Below are positions 1 to 14,019 of a stretch of 64,000 nucleotides of DNA, piece by piece. The translations under genes were made by a program, and so were the position numbers. The notes beneath the pieces are model-generated. The model was given only the letters and a program-made list of their open reading frames with translations, searched no databases and was not told the DNA's origin. Every line of letters begins with the position of its first letter. Position 1 is the stretch's first letter. Where the stretch lies: contig NW_024104300.1 of the NCBI RefSeq assembly GCF_003945595.2, forward strand, positions 1,054,001-1,118,000. The letters run 5' to 3'. This DNA comes from Pipra filicauda (Eukaryota; Chordata; Aves; Passeriformes; Pipridae).

Positions 1-75
1 TTATATAATATATAATATAAATATATATAATTATATAATTATAATATATAATATATAAATATTATAATATATTAC
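1..75. repeat. AT-rich low-complexity stretch
   Basis: The first 75 bases are almost pure A and T in irregular TATAAT/ATATAA runs, ending in a short ACAC run. This is a simple or low-complexity repeat that abuts the LTR to its right. It may continue beyond the window edge. Confidence 0.85.
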
Positions 76-216
76 ACACACAATCTCAACTATCTCTACC
101 ATGATAAATCAGTATTTACAGTGGATCAAATCTCTTCTCTCTCCAAATAAAAGTCCAGGAGGGAAGAAGGAAGAGATCCTTTCCACTCTCAGAGCAGCAG
201 TGTCTCTGGGGCATCA

Positions 217-250
217 GTCTCTTTCTCTCCCTCTCTCTCTCTCTCTCTTC
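217..250. repeat. (TC)n microsatellite
   Basis: A run of CT dinucleotides with a few interruptions, inside the LTR at 76-1137. Confidence 0.85.
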
Positions 251-1033
251 CATGCAGCAGCTGTAGCTGGATCACCTTTTGCAAATACACACGAGGGGGA
301 TCTCTAAGCCCCTCTTGGCCCTTTGACTCCAAGTGAGGGTCTTTTTCTTCCATGGGCTGCGTTTACCAGGAAAAAGGTCGCTTCACCACGTCATATCAAT
401 GAAGTGCAGAAGCCTTCATGATGGTCCCTGTCTACAGGGGATTCAAATTCCCTTACAGAGCTCCTAGGCTCTGATCTCAGGCTGCTAGCTTAGCTTAGCA
501 GCAGTGGGGGGGGAAGCCCTCCTCCGCATTCTTTGGCCATCCCAGTCCAGCTCTGGGAAGCCCCGAGCTTCTCAACTCCTCTCTTTTCGGTGCTGTAGCA
601 CTCTAAGACTCTTCTCAAGTAAGAGTCCATCATCCTCCTCCTCATCTGGAGGTCTCAGAGGGGTTTGGGGAGTTTGTTTCAGTTCTTACCCAAACTCTCT
701 CTCTCTTCAGACAACTCTGTGTGTCTCTGATTAGCTGTGTGCTTGGTTTGCTGCCTCTTCAGTTCTTATCTCCTTCTGGCTCTCTGCCACCGTTTCTCCG
801 TATGCTGCTCTTGCTGCTGCTCACGGTGGAGGAGAAAAACTCCCAGCTTCTCAGCCACAGATACTTAGTCCAGTCTAACACTGTTCCAAGTCCCTGTAGC
901 CCCCCAGACGGGGGCTGGGGAGGCCATAGCCCCCAGTGGGGCTTCAGGCCCCTCAGCTCGTGGCTTCAGAACATGGCCACCTCTCCAACAAGAACTACTA
1001 CTACTACTCTTCTCTTCTGGTCTGGGTGATATG

Positions 1034-1060
1034 TTTATATTTTGCAGAAGCGCTCATTGG
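1034..1060 (-). promoter_or_regulatory. LTR CCAAT-TATA pair
   Basis: On the minus strand CCAAT (1056-1060) lies about 16 bp upstream of TATAAA (1034-1039). The same arrangement is kept in the related copy at 58003-58029. This suggests the LTR promoter. Activity is inference. Confidence 0.45.
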
Positions 1061-1137
1061 CTCAACCCCAAGGGTAACCACCCCCTGGGGGTTTACCATT
1101 TTATAACTTTAGGGGGAAAACTGATTTTCCCCCCACA

Positions 1138-4100
1138 ACACTACACTACAGCTCTTTAAAACAAATGTATCTAAATAGTTATTTGATTGTTGTTTAAAAG
1201 AAGAAACTTGAATTTCTTGAGCAAGGAAAAGACATAATTTTTAAAAACTGGTTTAGAAATCAAGAAGAAAATAAGCAGAGCAAAACTTTGATTTACTCAC
1301 GGTCAGTTCTTAGACCTTTTACCTCTTTTTGCATAAGTTAAAATGAAGGTGACAAAATCTGAGAAAGCTCATTTCTTTCTGCCACTGATGACTCAGTAGT
1401 GTAAAATGGCTTTGTGTTTTTCAGACCTTAATTTGAAGCAATCAGCTTCTGTGCAGTTTGAATTCTGTTGCCTGTAGTTCCAATAACAATTTGCATGCTT
1501 GACTTTTTTTTTTTCTAATTTTCTGTTAAATGTGATGTACACTGTTCTGTCTTATTCTTTTTGTAGCACATTGATGACTGGAAAGTTACCTTCTTACTTA
1601 ATATTTTCTACTTGATCTGTGTCTTGCAGGCAGATGCTAAATTTAATAGAAATCTGCTTACCAGAGAACTCTTTAAAATTCTCATCACTCAATAAAATGT
1701 AAAAAACAAAATAGCATGCTGAAGCAGGCTGTGAAGTAAAAGAGTAGTGACCATGAATCTCACTGTGAGAATATTCCGAATGTTGATGATTTGAAAAGAA
1801 TAAATGGGAAAGGGAAGGCAGCATGAGAATGAAAGAGCAGAGAGGCCAGAGATGAGAAAAAGGTGGGGGACGATAGCTGCAAAAAAAGGAGAGGTTAAAG
1901 GATTATGTAGACAGCAGGCAGGAGATTTAGTGAATTTATATTTATCCTGTAAGCAATGTCAGAACCGTAACCAGCAAGTGCCTTGAGCTGCTGGATTGAT
2001 ACTATAACAGTTAAAAATAGTAAGGTGAGGTAAGAAAGGGGATGCAAGTTAGGACCAATTCCTTTCCATGTTCTGTTGGCATGTTTTAGAAACTGCACAC
2101 TAGTGCTTGTATTCCTGACTTTATGGTTGAGCCTCTAATTGTACAGTTACAATAGGTACTCTTGGCAAGAGTTTCGGATGAGAAGACTCTCTAATTAAGC
2201 TAAGCCCACGGGTTAATGCTACCTCTGTTGTAATTGGAGGTGTTTGATTGAAGTTGCTGTAATGTGTGTTTTCATGTTTGTTTGGGTTTTTTTGTTTGGT
2301 TGTTTTTTTAAAAAGTAATAACTTACGGATGTGCTCTTAGCTCCTTCCAGGGCTGAAAAGAAAACAAGGAATAGACAGTGCTGCTTGAAAGTTACTAGGG
2401 TGTTGGGACTTCTCATTACAAATTAAGAAATTAATTGCCTTGATAGCCTTTGATAAGTGTTTCTGAAACTTGATATTTACTTAACATCGATTTCTCTATC
2501 TCTTGTAAAGGAAAGGAACATTACCTATATGTAATACTGCCATATTGCTACCAAATCATGAACTCTGTTGTTGTATTGTGCTATTTTTAAATGAAAACAC
2601 AAAGTTGTTTATGCAGGATTTTATCCAATATATACTAAACCGCAGCAGAACTGCTTTAGTGTTTGGCTAAAACTTATTATTATGTTGAATTCTATCTATC
2701 TTAAAGACTGTGATCTTGTCTTTCATTTTAACTGTCTATTTACTGTATATTGTGATTGTAAGTTATGTTTTGATTGCTAGTAAATGAAGGTGGGGGAACT
2801 GAGATGTGTGCTTAGTGACTTGCCCAAGCCATAGTTGAAGATGAACATGTATTTCAGTAAATAGAAACAATGGAGGTGATAATTTAATATATTGGTGAGG
2901 CCTGGTGCTGAAGTGTAGAGGAAAAAAAGTTACGAAAAATGCAGGTATCCTTAGACAAAATCATGTAGTTAAAAGGACAGTTACTAGTTTAAAATGTAAG
3001 TATATTGTTTTCATTTTTACCCTCCTTTCATTTTTTTTCCGCTTTGCGTAAAATTTTTTACATTCTTTGTTGTCATGCGTGTTTGGACACTAGCTGAACG
3101 GTAGGGGTGGAGCTGTAGTAATAATAGAAGGCAACTGGAAAATCAATAGCACAATGCACCACAGCTTATATTTCCGAACTGCAAATCATCATTTTGATCC
3201 TGTGAGGTGGAAAAGTGGCTCCCATGAGATAGAGTGCTTTGTGGGAACTTCATGCGTTCTTTCATCTTGAAAGGGCTTTTGGCACCTCATAAGGCTTAGT
3301 CTTCTTAGACCTTGAGATGCCCTCATCTGCCTAAGAATCTTCAGTGCAAAGATACTAGTACAGGAGGCAGCCAAGAAGCGATCATTTGGTGAAATTAACT
3401 GGCCAAAATGAATCATTGGTGAGGAAGTACTGTATTTTCACTTTTTGGTTGTGTTTGCCTAGATTGAATTTTCTGTAGAGGTCAGGAATTATTTAATAGC
3501 GTATATCAGTGGTCCTGAAGTTATCTTTAACAAAAGGAGAGATTAGTGCCTTTTCTATAGGAAGGTGAAATAAGGAGTCTGTATGATTGTTGCTGGTCCC
3601 TTGGAACAGACATTTTATTAAACATTAAAGGTTTAAACACTTGGGTTAAAGAATGGAAGAAATGGCAGCTGATTTTTCTCTTTCTTCTCAAAAAAAGCAT
3701 GTGGACTGTGAGGACTGGAGAGTAATTCTCTCTGTGATAAAATGCTTGTTTTCTGTAGCACAGGTCTCTGTTCTTCTGGATATTTTACCTTATTAAATCA
3801 AACATACTGAAATGGCTCTCTTCATCTTGTTGTTCTCTCTCACTTTTTGAACTCTCCCTCCATTCCCCAGTGTGGATAATATCAACCTGTTGGTAAAGAT
3901 TGTAATGTCCAGATAATCCTTCTCTCCCTTTCCTGTTAAAATTAAGCTGTCAGCAGATAACTTTGATTGAGTCTTTCCCTGCTGCATATTGAATATCTCT
4001 CCTCACAGTTCTTCCTTCAGCTGGGGCTTCTTCTCTGTTCCTTCATTTTTAATTGCTTAAATACAGCCTCATTTTTCTCCCTAGCCTTGTTTTCTCAGAG

Positions 4101-4614
4101 ACCCATTCTAGACCTTACAAATCACATTTTTGTTCCTGTTGGATTTCCTTCTTCTCACTCTGTTTTAATTCCTTTTCTGATAGTGAAAACACAATTGTAA
4201 TAATTCAACAGTAAATGAATTAATGCTATCTCTTTTTATCTCTGGCATGAAATAGTAATGATAATGATAACAACAACAATAATAATAACAGCAACAACAT
4301 ACTTTTGGTGGAGGTGTATTGATAATCAGCTCTTGCCATTTCAGTGTGCTGTCAAGATAGATGCTGTTCTATGGCAGTAGTAGGCCAAGTGTCAACAGTC
4401 ATCATAATATTCCTGTTCATCAGAGTTACTGAAGAATGAGCATTGATAATCTAGTACTGTTAGATTTAGAGAAAAAATTTGCCCTGACTGAAAGTTTCTG
4501 CTGGCTGGAAACTTGAGAAAAATGTATCATACCAATCTGTATAAGGTTAAGTAAATATATAAAATTTGTCAATGTTGCTCACAACCAGAAAAGAGAAAGT
4601 ATGGACAATACACC
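1138..4614. other. AT-rich unique DNA, no gene seen
   Basis: All frames are broken by frequent stops. It holds a T/GTTT-rich run near 2275-2312 and an imperfect AAT/AAC trinucleotide run near 4256-4300. No repeat family or exon is recognised. Confidence 0.6.
4256..4300. repeat. Imperfect (AAT/AAC)n trinucleotide repeat
   Basis: Alternating AAT, GAT and AAC units run for about 45 bp. This is a degenerate microsatellite. Confidence 0.8.
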
Positions 4615-5708
4615 TGTAGTGGGTTGATGCTGGCTGGATGCCAGGTACCCAGTAAAGCCTCTTTCTCCCTCCCCTCTTCAACTGAACAGAGGAGAGAAAA
4701 TATAGTGAAGGGTTCATGAGTTGAGATAAGAACCGGGAGAGATCACTCACCGACCACTGTCACAGGCAAAACAGACTCAGAATGGGCATGTTAATTAAAT
4801 TTATTACTAATAGAATCAGAGCAGGAGAATGAGAAGTAAAATAAATCTTAAAAATGCCTTCCCCCCACCCCTCCTTCCTTCCAAGTTCTACCTCCTTCCC
4901 TCCAGTGGCGCAGGGAGACGTAATCACATGGTGCAGTTGTTGTTTTTGCCATTGCTCAAAGAGAGGAGTCCTTCACCTGCTCCTGTGGGGTCCTGCCCAT
5001 GGGAGACAGTCCTTCATGAACTTCTCCAGCCTGAGTCCATCCCACAGGCAAGAGTTCTTCACAATCTGCTGCAATGTGGGTCACATTTCCACGGGTGCAG
5101 TCCTCCATGAACAGGCTGCTCCAGTGTGGGTCCCCCACAGAGTCATAAGTCCTGCCAGGAAAACCTGCTCCAATGTGGGCTGCTCTCTCCATGGGTCAGC
5201 AGGCCCCTGCCACGACCTTGCTCCAGCATGGACCTCTGACGGGCTCACAGCCTCCTTTGGTCATCCACCCAGTCTAGTGTGGGTTTCCTCCATGGGCTGC
5301 AGGTGGGTCTCTGCACCCCCATTGACCTCCATGGGCTGCAGGGGCACAGCTGCCTCACCATGGTCTGCACCATAGGCTGCAAGGGAACCTCAGATCCGGT
5401 GCCTGGAGCACTTCCTTCCCCTTTTTCTCCACTGACCTTGGTGTCTACATTGTTGTTCATGTGTTCTCACTCTTTTTTTGCTGCAATTTTCTTCTGCCCA
5501 ATAACTTTTTTTTCCCCCTTCTTAAATACGTTATCACAGAGGTGTTACTGTCATCCCTGGTTGGCTCAGCCTTGGCCAGTGGTACGTCTGTCCCGAAGTC
5601 ATCTGGTGTTGACTCTGCTGGACATGGGGGAAGCTTCTGGCAGGTTCTCACAGAAGCCACCCTGGTAGCCTCCCCCACTACCCAGACCTGGCTACAGAAA
5701 CCAAATAC
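4615..5708 (-). mobile_element. Avian ERV LTR, solo
   Basis: Read on the minus strand, the element ends in CATCAACCCACTACA at 4615. It begins near 5708 with a degraded form of the TGTATTGGGTTTG start common in bird LTRs. An AATAAA polyadenylation signal lies on the minus strand at 4800-4805, about 190 bp before the 3' end, as expected for R-U5. The middle part (about 5090-5400) is built of degenerate repeats around CTCCATGGGCTGC and GCTCCAGTGTGGG. No internal retroviral sequence lies on either side, so this is a solo LTR or a remnant. Flanks ACACC and TTACC match at only three of five bases, so the target duplication is unconvincing and the right end may be off by a few bases. Confidence 0.7.
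4800..4805 (-). terminator. LTR polyadenylation signal AATAAA
   Basis: The reverse complement reads AATAAA in the 3' part of the minus-strand LTR, where a retroviral R region would place it. Confidence 0.5.
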
Positions 5709-8700
5709 TTACCTTCAGTTCTTTTTCAGCAGAAGTGTTCACAAATGGAAATAACTGCTGCAATAGCTGGAAATCTGGCCATTCAAAATAATTGCAGTGA
5801 GAAACATAAGTATTAAGTGGCTGCAAAATGATTGCTCTTTAAATGTTCCCTTTGAAAAATATGTCAAATGAGTCAACATCTTCATTAAAAGTACTTGGTA
5901 TTTTTCCCTTGTTTACTTAAGCCCCAGAAAAAAGTAAACAATCTGAATGGAGGGCGTGTTTTGCTCCTTGCAAATGTATTATCTCACAATGATATTTTTC
6001 CCCATAACAACTCTAATTGGAATAGAATTGTACTTAAAAAAAAACGCAAACCAAAATGATTTGCATCTGCCCATTTTTTGTCCTGGTGTGGTAATATGTA
6101 AGCTTACTGTAAAAGGGCACATATTACAAAGATGACTGTGTATTTCTGACAACACTGTGTAAAACCTTTTTCATGCTCTCCGTATATATATGCCCACTGT
6201 ATATACTGTAACAGAAGTAGAAAAGAAATGCGATTACAAAATGAAAACAAAACCACAATCCTCTCAGCCTCCAAATTCAAACAGTATCAGGAGAATTTAG
6301 AACAGGAATTAATAATTTATTAAATATAAATGAGGTCAAATCATGTGGAAATTAATGCGTGAAGGTCAGACTGTGTTGTTACCAGGCACAGAAGCTAGTC
6401 AAACATTTTTGTCTCCAAAACAGTGTCTACATGTGAACTACCTTTTGGGAATTTTTCCTGGACTCTCCTATCTGCCAGATGATGCCTCAGAACTAGTCAG
6501 AAAGAATGTTAATTGCAAAGACAGTACTTTTGTCAGGGAGCGCTCTAGCAGTTTGCTAGTATGGGTGGTAGATTTCAACACCCCAGAATGCTTGAAGTTT
6601 TAGTAGTTTTAGTATAAATGCAACCTCTGTCTTCAAAAAGAAAAAGAAGAAAGAAAAAAAAGATTTTGTAGATGACTAAAGATGTATTTTATAGTTTGGT
6701 ACTAAAACATGTGAAATGGTAGCTGTGTTCATGACACTGTCCTTTTAAGTGGAAAATCTGAAGTATTGTGATCTTAAACAGGAGTGGATCTTAAACAGTC
6801 AGTGATAGTTTAATCAGGAGTAACACTGTTTTTAGTAGGTGCTTACTAAACAGCTGTGGTTTGAATCTGTGGCTGTAATTCTTGGATTTGTACCTGTAAT
6901 CTGTTCTGGGATAACAGATTCTTGATTTTTCTTCCTTCCTTTCTTTGTTTGAATGCTCTTAGCAACAGAGTCTAATACAAAAGTACTCTGCAAAACTTCA
7001 GGTAGTGGTGTTCTTTTTGGTTTTATTTTTACGGACACAAACTTCAAGCCCTATAGTAGAGTGAGAAATTAGTCATGGTTATTTCTTTATTTCTTTGAAC
7101 AGTAATTGCAAAAATGCAGATGAGATTCTCTATGGAGTGCTATGCATGTCACAGAGATGCTACAGAACATACTTCTAATCCTGTTTCTTTAGGCTTTTCA
7201 GAATAAAGGACAGCTGATTCTTCCCATTCACTCTATTAATTTAAAATTGAGTAACAAAGATAAATGCTGCACAATCAGAGAGTAATGGTTGCTCTTGTGT
7301 TAGGTGGGACAGTTAGCTGGGGTGCATGTTAAACTCTGAAGCTGTACTGGGCCAGCCTGAACTTAAGTGACTTCCAGGTTTCATCTTGAGACATTCAGTG
7401 TGCCAGTTGGTGGAGTGCACCACACACATTGACCCTGCTTACTCCTACTCTGTGAGTTTTCTTTAGTTCCATCCTGGTAAAGGAAAGGAAATGGCAGAGG
7501 CTTTTACAGATGATGCCATGAGTGATTCAATCTGCAGATTCAGCCATTCACATAAAATCTCTCCAGCAGCTTGCTGTGACCCTGCCAGTTGCTAGGTGCA
7601 GATCCAGGGAGGCTTACTGTTTTGACTGGAGAATCCACTCACATTGCCAGGATTTCCTGATTAGTTTTCTCATATGATCTGGCAGTTGGTACATAACGGC
7701 CACCAGAACAGAGAAGACTTGAGCAGGAGTTGTCACGCCCCAAACCAAACCATGCTCTTGACTTGTGGACATTAAAGCAAGAGGAGTGGCATATCTAAGT
7801 GGAAAATGAATAATCTACACAGTTTCAGGACAGTGTGTTCAGAACAGTTCTGGTTATTTTTTGTGCATGGATTATATGCACCAAATAAGAAGCAATTTTC
7901 ATCCTCTAGTTTCTTGAGAATCAGAGTCTGGTTTCTGTCTTGCCCAGAAGAGTTTATGGTGTAATTTCAGTGAAAACACAATCAGAGAATGCCTAATTCA
8001 TATTGTGATGATGAGACCTCACAAAGTAATTCATGCAGTTGGTCTAAGTTTTAACTTGGGGGGGGGAAATGCTGCTGTAGAAAAGAAGTTCCAGGAGTGG
8101 GATGCTGATATATGTGGGGAAGAGAACAAGTCTGCGGTTGTGTAGAGAGAGTTCAGTGGTTATGTGATGCGATGCAAAGACAACAGTATTGACTTCAACT
8201 TTCCAGCATTTGCACCTGTTTTTCTGGTTTATTCTGTTATGTAGAAGCTCTTTCCTGTGAGAGAACACATGGTTCTTAAATCTACAATTACAATCACTGA
8301 GGTAATTATTACTACTCTAATATGCTCCCCTCCTTATTCCATATTTCACATTTGCTGTAAGGTATCAAGGGATGAGCTGTTTCATTTAGGTTTATGTAAA
8401 TAACTTGCTGTCTCCCTGCTCTGTTAGAGGCTTGTGCAGTTTGTGAATGTAGCAAGAACTACAGGGGTTGGGTTGGATAGGGGCAGAAGGGGAAGTAGGA
8501 GCTGTAGTTCTTCTCTGCAGCCCCAGTGGTTTTGATTACTACTGCCTTTCAGCAGCTCTTAGCTTACTGCCCTCTCCATCATGGATTAAGATATCAATAC
8601 TGTGCCTAAATCCAGACTCCCTTTGGAGGCCATCATCTAACTCGCCAGTTGCATCTCTTTTTCATTACCCTTTTCTTCAGTCTACCAAACAGTTTTCAGT

Positions 8701-11700
8701 CTTTTTACAGAGATTCTATTCAGGGCACTTCTAAGTTATGATTTTTACTTTTCCTTTGGAATGTCTTGGAAACAGAAACCTAGATTGGTTTATAAGCATA
8801 ATTTCCTGGTTTGTTGGCTCCTGTGATTATTTCAGAGTCTGTTCCAGAATTGTTATAGATTCTGCAAATCATTGCTTGCTTTTGTCCATTGATGTTTTTC
8901 ACCACCAAGGTAATTCTTTGATCATCATTTTGATGATAATGATCTAGAGTTAGTCTTTGGACAGTGATTACCAGAAGTTTCATGCTATATTTTGTAATGG
9001 GTTTGTTTTTCTGGGTTTTTTTGTTTGGTTGGTTTGATTTGTTTGTTTTGGTAATCTTTTGTAATTTACTGGTTCAGTGAATTATCTTGACTCGTTATAT
9101 TTTGTTGCTCTTGTAACATACTCCCTGCATAGGGTACTGCATATATATGTGTGTTTGTATACATCCTGTAACTTACCTGTAACAATCTGTATAGTTGTAA
9201 GGCTTTTACAATATTCTAATTGTTTGTATGTCTTTTTTTACAATTTATAAGAATCAAGTTTTGTAACAATCAGGCTGTCCTTAAAACCTTCAATTTATAC
9301 ACCTTCTTGGTCATTAGCTAGGTTATTCTTACCAGTTTAATTTATTTTAATTGGTTTTAAAATGAGAAAAATCGTTATTTCAAAGATTTCAATCCTAATT
9401 CAAAGTACATTTTTTCCTGTCTTTTTCAAAGCCTTAATGATATTTACCTGTTTTTAAATTGAGATTGAGCACTTTCAGTTTCTATAGTACAGATTTTTGA
9501 CATGAAAAAGTGCTGAATGATACTGGGGTGATTCAGGTATAGTGGAAATGTTTCTGTGTCCTGCAGGTGCTTTTATATAGCATGAGGAAATGAATAATTT
9601 TTGAAAACTAACCCCCCCTTTCTCCCTAGATGAATTTTCTGTTAAAACTGAGCACTGCTAATATATTCTTCTGTATGAATATTCACATATTTTAATTTTG
9701 TATGTGTGTGCACTAGAATTTGTTTACACATCCAATCTAAACAAGATGTTTAAACTATGTACAGGAAATGGTATGTAGTTTTCTCTCATGAGGTGGTGAG
9801 TAGTTCAGTGGGTATCTTGTGTCCTGAAAAAATAGATACCACCTGAACGTTTTCATAGCTCCAACATCTGTTTTTTCACAGTTCTTTTTTTACTCTGTGA
9901 ATGCACTTCTTGTTTTCTGATCAGAACTATATTGTAATCCAAAAACTGTAAGAAAGTTGCATTTCCTTTTCAGCTTTTCCATATATAGTCTGCATTCTGA
10001 GGATAGAAGAACTTTCATTGCATTTGATATGTTTCCATTAACTTGCTTTTAAAAGCTTTATCTTTTATTGGTTAGAAAATTAAAGGGAAGGTGCAGATGT
10101 TGATTTAGTTGCCTTCCCCTTCTTCTTCCCCCCACCATTCATGGGAGGAACTTTTGGTCATTTTGAGGGCGCTGATTTCCAGTAGTGATTTTGATGCTCA
10201 GATTCTGCTTAGACTAACAGTACTTCGGTGGTACTCCAAGAAGGATGAAAGTCTACCAGGTGTTGACAGGTATGACCCAAGAAGTACTATGTTCTACTGG
10301 CAGGTTGCCAGTTATGCTGGTGATGTCCTTGCTCCTCCCCTGCCTCAAACAGAACTCTGAGGTTCTCTTGCTGCCTTTCTCAGTACTGCTAGTATCCTTT
10401 TTACCATCCTTTTTCTCTATGAAGCAAATCTCTGCTTCCACACTTGGCCACGCAGGTAGTCTGCTGAGGAAGAAAATTCTTTTTTTCTGTTCACAGCACT
10501 GAAGTGTTTTTTCCACTCACTCCTAGTTTCTGCTTTTTAAAGAACAGGCAGGTAGGCACAGTAACATGTAAATTCTTTTTGACAATCCCAATTTGCTGAC
10601 TTTGCAGTACTCAGAGAAGAAGAGCTATGATCGTGGTGAACTGCAGAGCTACGTAATGTTTGGCACTTCTCTGAGAGATGCAGAAGAAATTGCATTTTCT
10701 AACCTTCCTCTGCTTTCTCTCTCTCCAGAGGATTCACTGCTTACGCAGTAACCAAAACATTTGCTGGAGGAGAATTCTGAGTGTTTTAGCCTGCAGACTG
10801 AATGAGGAAGAAAGATTATGAATCCATGGGGAAACCAATTTAATGAATTCTGTTTTCCTATTGTGTCCATACGAATTTGATATTGCTTTGTAATTAAAAT
10901 TGAATCTGCTTCTACAGAATATTGTTTTTCTCATTTTGAACTGTTTAACCTTTCCCATGCATTTCTCAAATAGATCAGCTAAATGTATTCTTGTGAAAGG
11001 AGGTAAATAAAAGGGAAAGTACTGTTTCCCAAAGGTGCAGTGGGATTCCTGTACCAGTATTTCTTTGCAGAAATACCATGAGTTGAGTTGTCCTGCTGAG
11101 AGAGAGGTTTCTGATTTATGAATGAGATAATTGTATATTTCTGTTCAAAGTAAACATCATTTTGACACAATTCGTGAACACATAATATTTTATGTACTCA
11201 CTGGAATAAAGAAACCACAGTGCTGTCTTGGGCACTTAGTCCGTAGTTAATGCTGTACCTGCTTTCAGCTAAATCAGAAATCAAAATGAATTCCAGCACT
11301 TGAGGGCATGTAGGGAGGATTTTATACGCTCTGGAGAAAAGTGAGTCTGTAAAGCCTTAATGATTGCTCCTTCATCTATGCAGATATGCTTTAACTGGTG
11401 CAGATCTGCTGTAATATTGATGATATCCTTCGTCTTATTAGTGGCCCAAAAGTAACAGAGCATATGCTTGTAGTCAAATTTTGTTCTTTGTGTAGGGAGA
11501 CCACAAATGGTGGTTCATATAAGGATATGAACTATGGCTATGGATTTGGCACGTAACATGCTTTCTGTTAAGTGAATGAAAAATGTTTAATGCTCTGGTT
11601 TTGTGCACTGGGCACTTCCAATGGCTTAGCTGGCATGACAAATTTTAAAAAGCAAATTCTGAAACAGTTCCCTCACAGTGAAGCAATTAATAAAATGTTG

Positions 11701-14019
11701 CAAGATATAATGTTGAGTGACTGCCTTTATCCCCAAACAAGAATGAGAGTGCTTGGAGGTACAAGTCGCCTGTTGCTTTCCATCCGTCTTGATCTTCGTG
11801 GTTTGGAGATTTGATGAAGAATTTGGCATTTAGAACACAGCAGTAGTGAGTGAAAAATTAAATGTGGGTAATATGAAGGTTTAGCCAGACTGGGCAGTAG
11901 TGGAGGTTAGTTTTACTAATTTACAATATGAGATTGCAAATGCCTGTAGTGGGGCTGCAGTGACCCACAGTCATAGTCAGGACTTCTCCTAGGAAATGAG
12001 CTGACTGGTCCAGTCCCTCAGAGAAATGAGATGCTTTACATGAATTTTGTGGCTGTAGTAGGACTACTCATCCCCTAATGTCTATTTATAATGCTCCTAT
12101 GGGGAGTGTAGATTTTAAGGATAAAAGGAGATTTTAAGGATAAAAGCTGCTGTTGGGAGAGAGGCTGTAATGGCTGTTTAATTTGGAGCACTTCCTGAGT
12201 TCTGTAAGAATGACTATAAAATTCCAAATCTGAATAGAAACACTAATGCTCTCCCCTCTGTGCATGTAGATACATTCATGTGGGAAGATATTCCCTGAGA
12301 TTCAAATTCCCTAAGAGGCATTTAGTTCCTCAGGTGACTGTGTGGGATAGTGTCTTGCACTGCACTGGAACTTCTCTTCTGCACAGCTCATGAATGAGAA
12401 TGTGCTTTGCTACATCCAGTGTGGAAAACCAAGATATCATCCATATTTATTGTCTGCCTTCTGAGCTTCTCCTGTTTTGCACGGAGTGGAGACAGAGCTT
12501 GCAATCACAGCGTAGCTGCATCAGGTCACTGTGTCCCTCTAAGGTGCTCAGGAGAGAAGTAGACATCCAGGGTATCTCTACATTGTCACTGCTCCAGAGT
12601 TGATGGGATTTAATTGATAAATTTGTTTTTCTGCTGGGTGGGGTAGATATTGTGTCCCAGAGAGATGTTAAGGATTAAACTTTCCTGTGTCTTTGTGATT
12701 CGCACCAGGAAAGCTATTACCTTATGTTCAGCAGTGTTACTGCTGGAATTCAGGCACACCAGGTCATCTGAAGCATTATGTTTTTTAATATTGTTTACAA
12801 GACAACCATTTGGGAGTACAAATAGAGAGCACAACACAGGAAGCATTTGAAATTTCCAGAAATTACACCATATGCCTCTCAGAGGCTTATAATTTGGTGA
12901 AGACAGAATCATGTTCTTTCAGAGCCCATTGTTCCTCAGTGTTAGAATTGTCACAGATTTTCAGTGTACCCTTTTCTGCTTTCTTGCAAAAGAATTTATG
13001 CTAGTAAATTGTTTTTCTCTACCATATTATCCTTTTATTTTTGCAGGATTTGCCATTTTTAAATTATAAATGTATGTAGTGCAAGTTTCGTTAAGAATGT
13101 CTGTTATTTAATTTCTGTAATTTAAAAAAGCCAAACCAGACAACTAAAACTCAGATACTTCATTTGTCTTAGTATATCTAATGAATGCAAGGAGCTTAGA
13201 GCCAACATGCAAGTGACAGCTTGACACAGAGCGAAACATGTGGAGTGCATTTCCATGGATGGTGATAGCAACGTTCGCTACATTATCACAGTAGTGCCAC
13301 AGAGCCTAAGGCATGGATGAGGACACCATTTTGCTATGCAAACACAAAGATACACATCCTAGTCATGTGTAAGGACACAGACACACAATGGAATAGTATA
13401 CTATATATATAAATAAAACAGCTTGCTGCCATTTAGACGAGAAGTTGTACTTGAATTTGTATGTGGTCTTAGTTCATGGCAAACAACAGTGAAAATGCTG
13501 CAGTCTGAAACCTTTTTGCCAATACATTTTAATATGTTGCAATTGGACAGTGTTCACCAAGGCAGGCAGTAACTATTGAATCATCAAATGCAACTGAGTT
13601 CCTTTTTGAGCCCATGTTCTGAGCCCAAGTTCTTAAATTAAGACTGTTGCCAAGATAGACACCTGCAGTCATAGAAATAACACTGGGCAGTGTGATGTAT
13701 TGGTCTCTGATATATTGTCAAGGAAATTTTTTTGCCAAGGAAAAGGGGGATTGGAACATTACAATGGAATGTATTTTGGGTTCTATTTTTTCTGAGAAAG
13801 GTCTGGCCTATAAGGAAATATAGACTGTGTTTCTTGTTTTGGAAGTTTAAGAAGTGTACTGTGGGAGCTGAGAAGGATACGTGATTGTTATTCTCTCTCA
13901 CTCATGAGGAATGAGACAAGGAGGCATAAAGTGAGAGGGTCCTGATAGGCACCTCATATGCTGAGTTACAACTGGGAACAGGGGGATGAAGATTAGCTGG
14001 TGGAAATGATGAAAATACT
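5709..14019. other. AT-rich unique DNA, no gene seen
   Basis: About 8.3 kb without a recognisable gene or repeat family. Reading frames are all short (under about 100 codons) and none shows a familiar motif. It contains a GTTT/T-rich run near 9000-9055, a small near-palindrome near 8920-8943, and a 19-bp tandem duplication at 12111-12147. An 80-codon frame at 11572-11814 shows no family resemblance and is probably chance. Confidence 0.6.
12111..12147. repeat. 19-bp tandem duplication
   Basis: The unit GATTTTAAGGATAAAAGGA is followed directly by a second, nearly identical unit. This is typical replication slippage. Confidence 0.8.

Larger units (their letters stand above)
76..1137 (-). mobile_element. 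ERV-type LTR, probably solo, left edge unclear
   Basis: This stretch is richer in GC and pyrimidine than its surroundings. Its right part (about 950-1137) matches a second copy at 57915-58109 nearly base for base, which shows that it is an interspersed repeat. Read on the minus strand it starts TGTGGGGGG, then carries a CCAAT box and a TATAAA box in promoter-like order, so I read it as a minus-strand LTR. No gag, pol or env frame is visible. The left edge is not defined: it runs into the AT-rich stretch and I found no matching terminal CA or target duplication. Open frames inside it are short and show no protein family. A non-LTR origin is not fully excluded. Confidence 0.55.

Noticed and set aside
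4829..5668. Frames of 93-173 codons on the plus strand
   Set aside because: They run antisense through the LTR at 4615-5708 and consist of its degenerate internal repeats.
8920..8943. Near-palindrome of GATCATCA/TGATGATA
   Set aside because: A 7-bp AT-rich stem is common by chance in this composition, and nothing nearby gives it a role.
11572..11814. 80-codon frame with a protein-like look
   Set aside because: No family resemblance and no acceptor/donor pair or start context that would support an exon.
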